Of a DNA stretch of 64,000 nucleotides, positions 26,881 to 36,293 are shown one piece after another. Below the pieces are notes generated by a model. That model had not been told where the DNA came from and ran no database searches. It was given only the letters and a program-made list of their open reading frames with translations. The position numbers were made by a program, and so were the translations under genes. How positions within the stretch are numbered: position 1 is the stretch's first letter; each line of letters begins with the position of its first letter. Source of the DNA: Hamadaea sp. (GTDB lineage Bacteria > Actinomycetota > Actinomycetes > Mycobacteriales > Micromonosporaceae); the NCBI RefSeq assembly GCF_013362815.1, contig NZ_JABFVK010000048.1, positions 1 through 64,000 on the forward strand. The letters run 5' to 3'.

Positions 26881-27528
26881 GTGCTCTCCGAAGTCTGCCG
26901 GCTCATCGCCCCCGCCCGACTCGCCACGTACTCAAATGCCACGGACGGTGACGTTGTCAAGGCACTAAGTCTCTATCGCTGGAATCAGGACATTGCCGGA
27001 GGCTTTCTGCGGCCGCTCTGCAATCTTGAAGTGGCGTTGCGGAATAGCCTCGTTGATCAGATAGAAGAACTCACTGCGCCGTTACCGTGGTGGGAACACA
27101 GTGCACTTCGCAACGAACCCAAGTTCGATCGGCGCATCCGAGACGCGGTCAGCCAGTTGCGCTTCCTCCGCCGATCGCTGACCCGGGATAATCTTGTCCC
27201 CGAACTGTCCTTCGGTTTCTGGGTGGGCTTGCTGAGCTCGAACTTCGACCGGACACTCTGGCGAGCCGGCCTCCACCTGGCCTTTCCGCATTTTCCCGGC
27301 CCCCGTCGAGAGCTGCGGGCCACCTTTCAGATCGTCCTGAACTTGAGGAATCGGATCGGGCACCACGAACCCATCTACCATCGCCACCTCGCCGCCGATC
27401 ACGTCACCATCCACAAGCTGCTGGGCTACTTGTCGCCGGAGATGCGCGGATGGAGCCTGACGCAGGATCCGCTGCCCGTACTGATCGGCGGAAACCCGGT
27501 GCCACGCCAGCGGATTGCCGCCCCGTAG
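26881..27528 (+). CDS. Abi-like (abortive infection) HEPN-type protein
   Basis: A 215-residue soluble protein resembling the Abi_2/AbiD-AbiF family of abortive-infection proteins. The R-x4-H motif of HEPN RNases is present as R156-N-R-I-G-H161 in LRNRIGHHEPI, and the N-terminal LCNLEVALRNSL helix is also typical. Family members are thought to act as growth-arresting RNases on phage infection. I chose GTG 26881 because GGAGG lies 8 nt upstream; GTG 26866 is an alternative. Base composition is less GC-rich than its neighbours, which suggests transfer. There is no partner gene on the same strand. Confidence 0.75.
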   Translation: MLSEVCRLIAPARLATYSNATDGDVVKALSLYRWNQDIAGGFLRPLCNLEVALRNSLVDQIEELTAPLPWWEHSALRNEPKFDRRIRDAVSQLRFLRRSLTRDNLVPELSFGFWVGLLSSNFDRTLWRAGLHLAFPHFPGPRRELRATFQIVLNLRNRIGHHEPIYHRHLAADHVTIHKLLGYLSPEMRGWSLTQDPLPVLIGGNPVPRQRIAAP

Positions 27529-27555
27529 CGACAAATCACACATATCGTCACCAGG

Positions 27556-28698
27556 GTGCGTCGATACACCGCGATCCTGCTGACCTGTGTGCTCGCTCTG
27601 CCCGCAGCCTGTGCGAAGAGCGACGGCACTCAGAACACCGTGGTCCCGCTGGCGAGCGCCAGCGCGAGCCCAAGCGCCACCAAAGGCAAACTCAACGTGT
27701 ACGCCGACGCCGCAGCGAATCTCCTGCGCGCGGACGTCAAGGCGGACAAGGCTCTCGTCTACGTACCGAACACGCAGAGCGACGACGTCTACGTCATCGA
27801 CCCGGCGACCTACAAAGTGGTCGATCACTTCTACGGTGGCGCCGAACCACAGCACGTCGTGCCGTCCTACGACCTGCGTACGCTCTATGTCACGTCGAGC
27901 CGGGTGCCGGGCGGGTCGGTGCTGCCGATCGATCCCCGGACCGGCAAGCCGGGCAAGATCATCCCGGTGCAGGACGTCTACAACCTCTACTTCACCCCGG
28001 ACGGGAAGTACGCCTGGGTGGTGGCCGAGGCGTACCAGCGCATCGACTTCTACGACCCGAAGTCGTGGAAGCTGGTGAAGTCGGCGAACTTCCCCCAGTG
28101 CGAGGGGATCAACCACATGGACTTCACCGTCGACGGGAAGCTGGCCCTGGCGAGCTGCGAGTTCGCCAACCGGATGGTCGTCATCGACGTCGCTTCGGGC
28201 AAGCTGGTCCGGGATCTGCCGCTCGACGTGGTGCCGGACGGGATGCCGCAGGACACCCGGCTGCTGCCGGACGGGTCCGCCTTCCTCACCGCCGACATGC
28301 ATGCGAACGGGGTCTACGTGTTCGACGCGCAGGCGAATCGGCGTACGGGGTTCATCCCGACCGGCCGGGGCGCGCACGGCATCTACTTCAGCCGCGACGG
28401 CAAGCGGGCCTTCGTGTCCAACCGCGACGAGGGCAGCGTCTCAGTGCTCGACGTCGCGACGCGTAAGCCGATCACCAAGTGGCAGATCCCCAATGGCGGC
28501 AGCCCGGACATGGGTGCGGTGTCGGCCGACGGCAAGACGTTGTGGCTGGCCGGGCGCTACCACGGCGAGGTGTACGCCATCGACACCGCGAACGGGCACC
28601 TGCGGGCTCGCATCCCTGTCGGCTCCGGCCCACACGGGTTGCTGGTGTGGCCGCAGCCGGGGCAGTACTCCCTCGGGCATACGAGCAACATCCGCTGA
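27556..28698 (+). CDS. Beta-propeller lipoprotein with YVTN-type repeats
   Basis: A 380-residue secreted lipoprotein. It has a basic n-region (MRRYTAIL), a hydrophobic core and lipobox LPAAC with the lipidated cysteine at residue 19. A Ser/Ala-rich linker is followed by about seven propeller blades with motifs such as VYVIDPATYKVVDHF and VYVFDAQANRRTGF. These domains bind partners or substrates; the exact role is unknown. TATCGT precedes GTG 27556 by 7 nt. It starts 27 bp after the Abi-like gene but has its own promoter. Confidence 0.82.
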   Translation: MRRYTAILLTCVLALPAACAKSDGTQNTVVPLASASASPSATKGKLNVYADAAANLLRADVKADKALVYVPNTQSDDVYVIDPATYKVVDHFYGGAEPQHVVPSYDLRTLYVTSSRVPGGSVLPIDPRTGKPGKIIPVQDVYNLYFTPDGKYAWVVAEAYQRIDFYDPKSWKLVKSANFPQCEGINHMDFTVDGKLALASCEFANRMVVIDVASGKLVRDLPLDVVPDGMPQDTRLLPDGSAFLTADMHANGVYVFDAQANRRTGFIPTGRGAHGIYFSRDGKRAFVSNRDEGSVSVLDVATRKPITKWQIPNGGSPDMGAVSADGKTLWLAGRYHGEVYAIDTANGHLRARIPVGSGPHGLLVWPQPGQYSLGHTSNIR

Positions 28699-28705
28699 GC
28701 TGCGC

Positions 28706-28780
28706 GATCCTGGCGCAGGGCTTACGACGCAGGATCCGGGATAACGCGGCCTCGCACGCCGTTCGAGACCGCGTTATCCC
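28706..28780. terminator. Two successive inverted repeats at a convergent junction
   Basis: GATCCTG (28706-28712) pairs with CAGGATC (28730-28736). A larger stem GGGATAACGCGGCCTC (28738-28753) then pairs with GAGACCGCGTTATCCC (28765-28780), 16 bp with one mismatch and an 11-nt loop. The stretch 28781-28869 holds degenerate GCGAAGCCC...GCGAAAGC repeats and no gene. Confidence 0.65.
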
Positions 28781-28869
28781 GCATATCGCGAAGCCCCCGC
28801 GCGAAAGCACGAAGCGAAGCCCGTGCGAAAGCGCGAGAGCCCCAGCGCGGAAGCGAAGCAAGACAAGCG

Positions 28870-29811
28870 TCAGACCTGCCCAGCGTGCAGCGGAAGACTG
28901 ACGCCGTACAACCGAGGAGGATCGACGCCGGGAGGAAGCGCCTCCAGGTGGAAGCGAGTCACAAGGTTGGGCAGCACCGAGCGCAAAGCGGCGACGGTGT
29001 TCCGTCGATCACCGCCACCGTCGTGCATGAGCACGATCGAGCCGGGCCCGGTTTGCCCGATGACGGTCATCGCGATGCTGCGCGACGGCGGTTTGGCCCA
29101 GTCTCGCGGGTCGACCTGCCAGTGCAGCGGGCTCATGCCGAGGCGGATGGCCGCGGCGACGACCGCCGGGGTCCACGCGCCACCGGGCTGACGGAAGTAC
29201 GAGATCCTGGCACCCGGAACCGCGCGGTGGATCGCGTCGTTGGTCCGCCGCAGGTCCGCGGTGATCGCGGCTTCGCTGCGCAGCCCGAGGCCGATGTCGT
29301 GCTGCCAGCTGTGATTGCACAGCGTGTGGCCTTCGGCCACGATCTCCTGGACCAACTGCGGGAACTGGGCCGCCATCAGGCCGATCACACAGAAGGTCGC
29401 CTTGATGTGGTACGCCCGAAGCAGTGTCAGGACTTGGGGCGTCCATTGGGGGTCGGGCCCGTCGTCGAAGGTCAACGCGATGTCCGGATAGCCGGTGGTG
29501 ACCCGGCTGCCGAAGGGACCCCGGGCTTCCCGAGGCAGTGGTGGCCGGTTCGGCCCGGTGATCGGTACGCGTCGAGGCGCAGGCAGGGCGGCCCGGGCGG
29601 GCCCCTGAGCGACCCCGGCTTCGGTGCCCTCCTTGGCCAGGCGCTCGGCCGACGCCGGGTCAGAGCCGGCCGCAGGGTCAGAGGAGCCGGCCGCGACGTG
29701 CGGTTTGCTCGCCGTCATCCGGCCGAGGATGTGCCCGCTGCCCAGCAGGGCGACGACCACCCCTGCGAGGCCGACCCACTTGATCCAGCCTTTAGCGCCG
29801 TTAGCACTCAC
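28870..29811 (-). CDS. Polysaccharide deacetylase (NodB domain)
   Basis: A 313-residue carbohydrate esterase family 4 protein anchored by one N-terminal transmembrane helix (residues 10-30), with a low-complexity spacer to about residue 95. The catalytic domain has LTFDDGPD (D116, D117) and the zinc-binding HSWQHD, followed by FRQPGGAWTP. Such enzymes remove N-acetyl groups from peptidoglycan or other cell-surface glycans outside the membrane. GTG 29811 has TATAAC 6 nt upstream, so leaderless translation is likely. Confidence 0.9.
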   Translation of the reverse strand: MSANGAKGWIKWVGLAGVVVALLGSGHILGRMTASKPHVAAGSSDPAAGSDPASAERLAKEGTEAGVAQGPARAALPAPRRVPITGPNRPPLPREARGPFGSRVTTGYPDIALTFDDGPDPQWTPQVLTLLRAYHIKATFCVIGLMAAQFPQLVQEIVAEGHTLCNHSWQHDIGLGLRSEAAITADLRRTNDAIHRAVPGARISYFRQPGGAWTPAVVAAAIRLGMSPLHWQVDPRDWAKPPSRSIAMTVIGQTGPGSIVLMHDGGGDRRNTVAALRSVLPNLVTRFHLEALPPGVDPPRLYGVSLPLHAGQV

Positions 29812-29827
29812 TCACTAGTTATATCGG

Positions 29828-31033
29828 CTAACTATCCGCAAATGGTGCAGATCCCGACAGTAGCGCAGAAACGACCTCACCGATGACGGTGATGACCGGA
29901 GTACGCAGATCACCGGCGGCCTCCGCGATCGACGTCAGCGGGGCGCGTACGACGATCTGCTGGGACGTCGTCCCCTCCTGGATCGCCGCTGCCGGAGTCT
30001 GCGGATCACGGCCCTCCCGGATCAGGGTGGCCGCGATCTCGGCCAGGTGCCGCAGCCCCATCAGAACGACGATCGTGCCCCGGGATCGGCCCAGCGCGGT
30101 CCAGTCGACCAGCGACTGCGCCGACGAGGGTGCCACATGGCCCGAGACCACCGTGAACTCGTGGGTGATCCCGCGGTGGGTCACCGGGATGCCCGCGACG
30201 GCGGGGACGGAGATCGCGCTGCTGACGCCGGGCACCACGACGACCGGTACGCCCGCCTCAGCGCACGCCAGCGCCTCTTCCCCACCCCGCCCGAAGACGA
30301 AGGGGTCGCCGCCCTTGAGGCGTACGACGAACTTCCCGGCGAGCGCCCGCTCGACGAGCAGATCGTTGATGTGCTCCTGAGCAGCCGCCGCGCCGTAGGG
30401 CAGCTTGGCGACGTCGACCACTTCGACCTCGGGGCGCAGCTCGTCGAGCAGTACGCCGGGCGCGAGCCGATCGGCGACCACCACGTCGGCCGCGTTGAGC
30501 AGTCGCCGTCCCTTGACCGTGATCAGCTCGGCGTCGCCCGGTCCGCCGCCGACCAGCGCCACCGTTCCGGGCAGCCGATCGGTGTCCGTAGTGGACGCCA
30601 GGAGGGTCGCGATCCGGTCCCGCACGCTCATCGACAGCCGGGGTGAGCCGCCGCCGAGCACCGCCACCGTGACCTGCCCGTGCCGGGTCACAGCCGGAGT
30701 CCACGCGGTGGCCGCGTGCCGGTCGTCGGCGCGTACGCAGAACACCCGGAGCTCTTCGGCGACCGCGCTCACCTCGGCCGCGGCCGCCGGATCGTCGACG
30801 GCGACGTGCACCAGCCACGCACCGTCCAAATCGGACGGCTCGAACAGTCGAGCGCGCCATTCGAAGCGACCGGCCAGCCCCTGCAACGCGGGCGTGAGGA
30901 CGGGGGCGACGACGAGCACGTCAGCGCCCGCCTCCAACAGCGCCGGGATGCGGCGCGTGGCGATGGCTCCCCCGCCGACGACCACCACGCGGCGGCCTTC
31001 CAGGCGGAGGCCGAGGGGATACAACGTGCTCAT
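29828..31033 (-). CDS. cysG: Siroheme synthase-like: precorrin-2 dehydrogenase plus uroporphyrin-III C-methyltransferase
   Basis: A 401-residue fusion. Residues 1 to about 150 are a CysG N-terminal dehydrogenase with the NAD motif [14 protein letters not shown]. From [20 protein letters not shown] onward it is a SAM-dependent uroporphyrinogen III methyltransferase, with [15 protein letters not shown] intact. It makes precorrin-2 or sirohydrochlorin, feeding both siroheme and cobalamin. The start overlaps the cobT stop by 4 nt. The operon order is cobC-cobT-cysG. Confidence 0.93.
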   Translation of the reverse strand: MSTLYPLGLRLEGRRVVVVGGGAIATRRIPALLEAGADVLVVAPVLTPALQGLAGRFEWRARLFEPSDLDGAWLVHVAVDDPAAAAEVSAVAEELRVFCVRADDRHAATAWTPAVTRHGQVTVAVLGGGSPRLSMSVRDRIATLLASTTDTDRLPGTVALVGGGPGDAELITVKGRRLLNAADVVVADRLAPGVLLDELRPEVEVVDVAKLPYGAAAAQEHINDLLVERALAGKFVVRLKGGDPFVFGRGGEEALACAEAGVPVVVVPGVSSAISVPAVAGIPVTHRGITHEFTVVSGHVAPSSAQSLVDWTALGRSRGTIVVLMGLRHLAEIAATLIREGRDPQTPAAAIQEGTTSQQIVVRAPLTSIAEAAGDLRTPVITVIGEVVSALLSGSAPFADS

Positions 31034-32088
31034 TTCTCGCTGACTCCGGCGGAATCGAAGGTGGCCACCTCGTGCAGTACGCGTACCGCCGAGGCGACGA
31101 TGGGCAGCGCGAGCAGGGCGCCGGTGCCCTCGCCTAGCCGTAGACCGAGATCGAGCAGCGGCTCGAGATCGAGGTGGGCCAGGGCGACCGCCGCGCCGGG
31201 TTCCACCGAGAGATGCCCGGCGATCAGGGCGCTCGCGGCGTCCGGCGCGAGTTCGACCGCAGCGACCGCCGCCGAGCAGGCGATGACCCCGTCCAGAATC
31301 ACCGGTACGCGTCGCGCCGCCCCGCCGAGGACGAGCCCGGCCAGCGCAGCGTGCTCAAGTCCGCCGACGGCGGCCAGTACGCCGACCGGATCGGCCGGAT
31401 CGGGCCGGTGCAGCTCCAGCGCCTGCCGGATGACTGCGATCTTCCGGCTGTGCGTGTCGCTGTCGATTCCCGTGCCGAGGCCGGTGACCCGGCCGGGATC
31501 GGCCCCGGTGAACGCCGCGATCAGCGCCGCCGCCGGAGTCGTGTTCGCGATCCCCATGTCCCCGGTGACGAGCACCCGGGTGCCGGCGTCGACCAGCTGG
31601 TGGGCGACGGTGATGCCGACTTCGAGCGCCTGCTCGGCCTCCTCGCGGGTGAGCGCGGGTTCGACGGTGAAGTCCCGGGTCCCCGGGCGTACCTTGGCCG
31701 CGATGAGCTTGGCCTCATCCGGAAGCGGAGCGGCGACACCGACATCGACGACGGTGACGTGCGCGCCGGTCTGCCGGGCGAACGCGTTGACCACCGCGCC
31801 ACCGGCCACGAAGTTGGCGACCATCTGTGCGGTGACCTCTTGTGGCCAGGGAGTGACGCCTTGCGCGTGTACGCCGTGGTCCCCCGCGAAGATGGCGACC
31901 GTCGCCGGGTCCAGCAGCGGCGGCGGGCATTCCCCGGCCAGGCCGCTGAGCCGGATCGACAGCTCCTCCAGGGTGCCCAGCGAGCCGGCCGGTTTGGTCA
32001 GCCGGCCGTGGCGGGCCCGCGCGGCGTCCATCGCGGCGGCGTCGAGCGGCCGAATCGCCTCGACCGTACGCCGTAGCAACTCGCTCAT
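31030..32088 (-). CDS. cobT: Nicotinate-nucleotide--dimethylbenzimidazole phosphoribosyltransferase
   Basis: Synthesises alpha-ribazole phosphate for the lower ligand of cobalamin. The 352 residues contain LTKPAGSLGTLEELSIRL, FAGDHGVHAQGVTPWPQEVT and the C-terminal catalytic-glutamate region LRLGEGTGALLALPI, all typical of CobT. The start is ATG 32088. It overlaps cobC (4 nt) upstream and cysG (4 nt) downstream. Confidence 0.96.
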   Translation of the reverse strand: MSELLRRTVEAIRPLDAAAMDAARARHGRLTKPAGSLGTLEELSIRLSGLAGECPPPLLDPATVAIFAGDHGVHAQGVTPWPQEVTAQMVANFVAGGAVVNAFARQTGAHVTVVDVGVAAPLPDEAKLIAAKVRPGTRDFTVEPALTREEAEQALEVGITVAHQLVDAGTRVLVTGDMGIANTTPAAALIAAFTGADPGRVTGLGTGIDSDTHSRKIAVIRQALELHRPDPADPVGVLAAVGGLEHAALAGLVLGGAARRVPVILDGVIACSAAVAAVELAPDAASALIAGHLSVEPGAAVALAHLDLEPLLDLGLRLGEGTGALLALPIVASAVRVLHEVATFDSAGVSEK

Positions 32089-33146
32089 GTCAGCACCCCT
32101 CTCAGAACCGCGCGCAGCTGGTCGACGAACGCGTCGGTGGTGGCCTTGTCGCGTACGGCGACGCGCACCCAGTCCGGGCCCAGCCCGGGGAAAGTATCGC
32201 CCCGCCGGACCGCCCAGCCCAGCAGGCGCAGCTGTTCGCGTACGCGTGCGGCTCCGGTCAGCCGGACGAGCACGAACGAACTGCTCGGTTCGCCGGCCAC
32301 CTGCACGCCGGGCAGCGTACGCAGGGAGCTCACCAGATGGGCGCGCTCTTCCACCAGGTGGACGGCGATCTCGTCGGCCGCCCGGCGCGCCTGGTCGCTC
32401 GAACAGGCGATCGCCGCGGCCAGCGCCGGCGTGCTCACCGGCCACAGCGGAGCGACCGCGCGCAGCCGGGCCAGCAGGTCCGGCCGGCCGAGCAGGTAAC
32501 CGATCCGGAGCCCGGCCAGCCCCCACGTCTTCGTCAAACTGCGCAACACCAGCAGTCCGGGCAGGTCCCGCCGGTGGGCCAGACTCTCCGGCTCGCCCGG
32601 CACGGTGTCCGCGAACGCCTCGTCGACCAGCACCACCCGGCCCGGCCGCACGAGCTGCTCCAACGTCCGCGCGGGATGCAGCACCGAGGTGGGATTCGTC
32701 GGATTGCCCACGACCACCAGGTCCGCGTCCGCCGGCACGTCCGCCGGGTCCAGCACGAACGGCGGTCGCAGCACGAGCCGTCGCACCTCGTGGCCCGCGG
32801 CGCGCAGCGCCGCTTCCGGCTCGGTGAACTGCGGATGCACAACCAGCGGTGTGCGTACCCCTAGGCCTTGAGCGATCAAAGTGAAAGCCTGCGCGGCGCC
32901 CGCGGTCAGCAGCACCTCATCGCTCGCGCGGTTGTGCCTGGTCGCGACGGCCTTACGGGCCGCGCGATCATCTGGATACGCCGAGAGCTGTGCCAGGGAT
33001 TCCGTGAGTGGCGTCGCGAGCCAGCCGGGCATGGGCGCGAGCCGGACGTTGACCGCGAGGTCGACGAGGCCGCCGGCGTCCCCGGCCACCTCGGCGTCGC
33101 CGTGATGATGAAGGTCCGGTTCGGGCGTGTTCTCGGGGTGGGGCAC
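32085..33146 (-). CDS. cobC: CobC-like aminotransferase (threonine-phosphate decarboxylase family)
   Basis: A 353-residue fold type I PLP enzyme with VVGNPTNPTSVL, VDEAFADTVPGE and the PLP lysine in RSLTKTWGLAGLRIGY. In cobalamin clusters this family decarboxylates L-threonine phosphate to aminopropanol phosphate; other members are histidinol-phosphate aminotransferases, so the assignment leans on the adjoining cobT. It uses GTG 33146. It is divergent from the PBP gene. Confidence 0.88.
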   Translation of the reverse strand: MPHPENTPEPDLHHHGDAEVAGDAGGLVDLAVNVRLAPMPGWLATPLTESLAQLSAYPDDRAARKAVATRHNRASDEVLLTAGAAQAFTLIAQGLGVRTPLVVHPQFTEPEAALRAAGHEVRRLVLRPPFVLDPADVPADADLVVVGNPTNPTSVLHPARTLEQLVRPGRVVLVDEAFADTVPGEPESLAHRRDLPGLLVLRSLTKTWGLAGLRIGYLLGRPDLLARLRAVAPLWPVSTPALAAAIACSSDQARRAADEIAVHLVEERAHLVSSLRTLPGVQVAGEPSSSFVLVRLTGAARVREQLRLLGWAVRRGDTFPGLGPDWVRVAVRDKATTDAFVDQLRAVLRGVLT

Positions 33147-33257
33147 GTCGTTAGGAGATCACAGAGGGTTGTCGCGTAGCCGACGGAGGGCCGCATTTCC
33201 TCGCGCCGTTTGTCGCTTTCAATCACCTCATAGCTAGACATGTCCTACCTTGGACTG

Positions 33258-35492
33258 GTGATAAAGCGCACCCTCTCCGCGACCGGCCGTCTGACACCGA
33301 TTCTGCGAGCCGGGCTCATCTCCGGCGTCATCGTGGCCGCGGTGACGTATCCTCTGGCCGCCGTCGGCGGGCTGGGGGTGAAGTCCGGATTCGACTGGTA
33401 CCAGGCGCTCCCCGCGGAGCTGACGGTGCAGCCGCCGGCACAGACCACCTACGTGTACGCCAACGACGGCAAGACGTTGCTCACCACGTTCTACGAGGAG
33501 CATCGCAAGTACACGCCGATCAGCGAGATGTCGGAGAACATCCAGCACGCCATCGTGGCGAGCGAGGACGCCCGCTTCTACGAGCACAACGGCGTGGACG
33601 TCAAGGGCATCGCGCGAGCCTTCGTGGCCAACCACAACTCCGGCCAGGTGACTCAGGGCGCCTCGACGCTGACCATGCAGTACGTCCGGGCGACCCTGCG
33701 CGACGGCGCGCAGACCCCGGCCGAGGTGCAGCAGGCGACCGAGCAGACCAGCGGCCGAAAGATCCGGGAGATCCGGCTCGCGATCGCGCTCGAGAAGCAG
33801 ATGTCCAAGCAGGAGATCCTGGAGCGCTACCTGAACGTGGCGTACTTCGGGCACCGGGCGTACGGCATCTTCGCGGCGTCGCAGATCTTCTTCTCGAAGA
33901 CGCCCAAGGACCTGACCGCGACCGAAGCGGCGACGCTGGCCGGACTGGTGCAGGCGCCGTCGCTCTACGACCCGGCCGCCTCCGACCAGCGGGCCGCGAC
34001 CGAGCGGCGCAACTACGTGCTCCAGCGCATGTCCGACCTCGGATATCTGTCCGCCGACGAGTCGGCCAAGGCCGCCGCCCAGCCGATCAAGCTGAAGATC
34101 ACCAACCCGCCGAACGACTGCATCTCGATCCCGGCGAAGCTGAACAGCATGGGGTACTTCTGCGACTTCTTCAAGTCGTGGTGGATGTCCCAGCCCGCGT
34201 TCGGCAACAACCCGGCCGAGCGGGAGGCGAAGCTCCGCCGGGGCGGCTACCGAGTGGTGACCTCGATCGATCCACGCGTTCAGGCTGCCGCGCAGAAGAA
34301 CGTCGTCGCCAACGTGAGCAAGAGCAACCCGTACGCCCACGGCGTCGTGCTGGTGCAACCGCGTACCGGCATGGTCAAGGCGATGGGCTTGAACCGCACC
34401 TACTCGCTGGACCAGAGCCACAACGGGACGAACACCGACTACCACAAGGCGGGCAAGATCCCGGGCACCTACCCGAACACGGTGAACCCGCTCAACGGCG
34501 GTGGCTTCAACGGGGCGGGTTACCAGGCTGGATCGACGTTCAAGATGTTCACCCTGCTGGCGGCGCTTCAAGCCGGCTTCAAGATGAACCAGTCGTACTA
34601 CTCGCCGCAGCGCCTGGTCTCCAAGTACTGGGCCGGCTGGGGTGAACGCGGCTCCTGCGCGGGCGGCCGGTGGTGCCCGACGAACGCCAGCGGTTCGATG
34701 ACCGGTACGCAGAACATGTGGACCGGCTTCGGAAAGTCGGTGAACACGTACTTCGTGCAGCTGGAGCAGGCAGTCGGCTCCGACGCGGTGGTACGCATGG
34801 CGCAGAGCCTGGGACTGTCCTGGCACAACGACGTCGACAAGATGATGGCGACCTACCCGCGGAGCAAGACGTGGGGCGCGTTCACCCTGGGCGTCGCCGA
34901 CACCACGCCGCTGGAGATGGCCACGGCGTACGCCGCCGTCGCCGGGGACGGCCTCTACTGCGAGGCGCTGCCGGTGCAGTCGATCAGCAACCCGGACGGC
35001 ACCCCGACGACCTGGACGAACGAGCAGGGTCAGACGGTCGAGGTCGCCGCACCGCGCTGCAAGCAGGTCGTACGCCCAGAGGTCGCGCACGCGGCCACCG
35101 ACGCGGCCCGCTGCGTCACCGGATACGGCGCTTCGAGGGGCGGCTGCGGCAGCTGGAACACCACCGGCGGCAGTGTCTACAACATGCTCGGCCGGCCGAT
35201 CGCCGGTAAGACCGGTACCACCGACGACACCCGCGCGGCCTGGTTCGTGGGCTTCACCCCGGAGTACGCCGCCGCGAGTTTCATGGCCGACCCGGACAAC
35301 CCGTTCCACGCCGTCGGCGACTGGAACTACAACGTTCCGCTCCAAGCGGTGGCCTGGACCCTGCGGGACGCCCTGAAGGGTCAGCCGATCCGGTACTTCA
35401 CTCCGCCGCCGGCGTCGATCCTGGGCAAGGGGTCCTACGTGGCCGCGCCTCAGGACGCCGCGCCGTCGAAGAAGAAGAACCGCCGCCGCTAG
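33258..35492 (+). CDS. Bifunctional class A penicillin-binding protein
   Basis: A 744-residue peptidoglycan glycosyltransferase/transpeptidase. After one transmembrane helix comes the GT51 domain with catalytic E103 in SEDARFYEHNGVDVKG and the QGASTLTMQYVR motif. The transpeptidase domain has S426-T-F-K, S494-V-N and K651-T-G. A lysine/arginine tail ends the protein. TACCTT lies 6 nt before GTG 33258; ATG 33240 would add six residues. The gene ends 8 bp before copy 2 of the dispersed inverted repeat. Confidence 0.95.
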   Translation: MIKRTLSATGRLTPILRAGLISGVIVAAVTYPLAAVGGLGVKSGFDWYQALPAELTVQPPAQTTYVYANDGKTLLTTFYEEHRKYTPISEMSENIQHAIVASEDARFYEHNGVDVKGIARAFVANHNSGQVTQGASTLTMQYVRATLRDGAQTPAEVQQATEQTSGRKIREIRLAIALEKQMSKQEILERYLNVAYFGHRAYGIFAASQIFFSKTPKDLTATEAATLAGLVQAPSLYDPAASDQRAATERRNYVLQRMSDLGYLSADESAKAAAQPIKLKITNPPNDCISIPAKLNSMGYFCDFFKSWWMSQPAFGNNPAEREAKLRRGGYRVVTSIDPRVQAAAQKNVVANVSKSNPYAHGVVLVQPRTGMVKAMGLNRTYSLDQSHNGTNTDYHKAGKIPGTYPNTVNPLNGGGFNGAGYQAGSTFKMFTLLAALQAGFKMNQSYYSPQRLVSKYWAGWGERGSCAGGRWCPTNASGSMTGTQNMWTGFGKSVNTYFVQLEQAVGSDAVVRMAQSLGLSWHNDVDKMMATYPRSKTWGAFTLGVADTTPLEMATAYAAVAGDGLYCEALPVQSISNPDGTPTTWTNEQGQTVEVAAPRCKQVVRPEVAHAATDAARCVTGYGASRGGCGSWNTTGGSVYNMLGRPIAGKTGTTDDTRAAWFVGFTPEYAAASFMADPDNPFHAVGDWNYNVPLQAVAWTLRDALKGQPIRYFTPPPASILGKGSYVAAPQDAAPSKKKNRRR

Positions 35493-35500
35493 CTTTTGCC

Positions 35501-35563
35501 CTGCAGATCACGGTTATGCATGCTTCCCACTGCGCTTTTAGCCTGCGTAACCGTGATCTGCAG
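35501..35563. repeat. Dispersed inverted repeat, copy 2
   Basis: CTGCAGATCACGGTTATGCA (35501-35520) faces TGCGTAACCGTGATCTGCAG (35544-35563), 20-bp arms with a single T/G difference that still pairs as U-G in plus-strand RNA. The loop is 23 nt, as in copy 1 at 12365-12425. It lies between the convergent PBP and acetyltransferase genes. Confidence 0.85.
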
Positions 35564-35577
35564 CTGACGAGGTCGCG

Positions 35578-36144
35578 CTACTTGAGGTCGGCGGCGACGA
35601 GCGACCAGACCTCGAGGTCGACCCGGCCGCTGTGCACGAACCCGGCGTTGCGCATGAGGCCTTCGTAGGTGAAGCCGGCCTTCTCGGCGACGCGACGGGA
35701 GGCGAGGTTGCCGGGGGCCACCCGCAGCTCCACCCGCTGGAAGCCGTGTTCGAGCAGCAGCGCCAGGCTGAGCGCGTCGACCGCCTCGGGGGCGAAGCCG
35801 AATCCGCGCATGTCGGAGGCCACAGCATAGGAGACCTCGGTCACCCGGGCCGCCCAGTCGGTGCGCTTGGTCCACAGCGAGCCGATCAACGCGCCGTCCT
35901 CGCGCCGGACGATCCCGTAATGGTCGCCCGCGCCGCTGTCACGGCGTTCGGTAGCCAGCTCCGTACACCACGCCCGCCCCTCGATCTGCCCGAACTCCTT
36001 CGGGAACGGCAGCCACCGCTGGACGAGCTTGTCGGCGAAGATCTCGCCGACCGGCTTGGCGTCGTCAGCCTCCAGCGGACGTACGTCCAGCCGGGGGGTG
36101 GCCACGGTCAGGGTGGGGAAGCGCCGCACCGCAACTTCCGACAT
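35578..36144 (-). CDS. GNAT-family acetyltransferase (RimJ/RimL type)
   Basis: A 188-residue N-acetyltransferase with an N-terminal TPRLDVRPLEADDA strand typical of RimJ/RimL-like proteins. The acetyl-CoA loop and following helix read DMRGFGFAPEAVDALS, then NLASRRVAEKAGF. Substrates of this group include protein N-termini and antibiotics; nothing here fixes which. The ATG at 36144 has GGAG upstream. Confidence 0.88.
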   Translation of the reverse strand: MSEVAVRRFPTLTVATPRLDVRPLEADDAKPVGEIFADKLVQRWLPFPKEFGQIEGRAWCTELATERRDSGAGDHYGIVRREDGALIGSLWTKRTDWAARVTEVSYAVASDMRGFGFAPEAVDALSLALLLEHGFQRVELRVAPGNLASRRVAEKAGFTYEGLMRNAGFVHSGRVDLEVWSLVAADLK

Positions 36145-36293
36145 GCTGACTCCGATCGCTCGGCGAGCCCGGGTTGCCCAGGGCCAAGGGGCACCTTACC
36201 CAATGTTCTGTCCAGATGCCGGTCGTGGAGCTGGATGCCCGCTGACAAGATGCTCCCAATCGGTGACCGTGCTCACGTATGTAGGCTCGGCTG

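Noticed and set aside
26601-27528. Type III toxin-antitoxin locus
   Set aside because: Type III antitoxin RNAs are tandem repeats directly before a ToxN/AbiQ-type toxin. Here only two copies lie 160 bp apart and the protein is HEPN/Abi_2-like. Kept only as a loose analogy.
28781-28869. Small gene or CRISPR-like array in the GCGAAAGC-rich stretch
   Set aside because: Repeats are short, irregular and unspaced, and no open frame with a start signal fits.
33147-33257. Cobalamin riboswitch before the cobC-cobT-cysG operon
   Set aside because: No B12-box (GCCACTG-like) or long structured leader is visible; the gap to the PBP gene is only about 110 bp.
33234-35345. 703-codon open frame antisense to the class A PBP
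   Set aside because: The sense strand has all PBP motifs, and the antisense translation is Arg/Val/Gly/His-rich with no domain.
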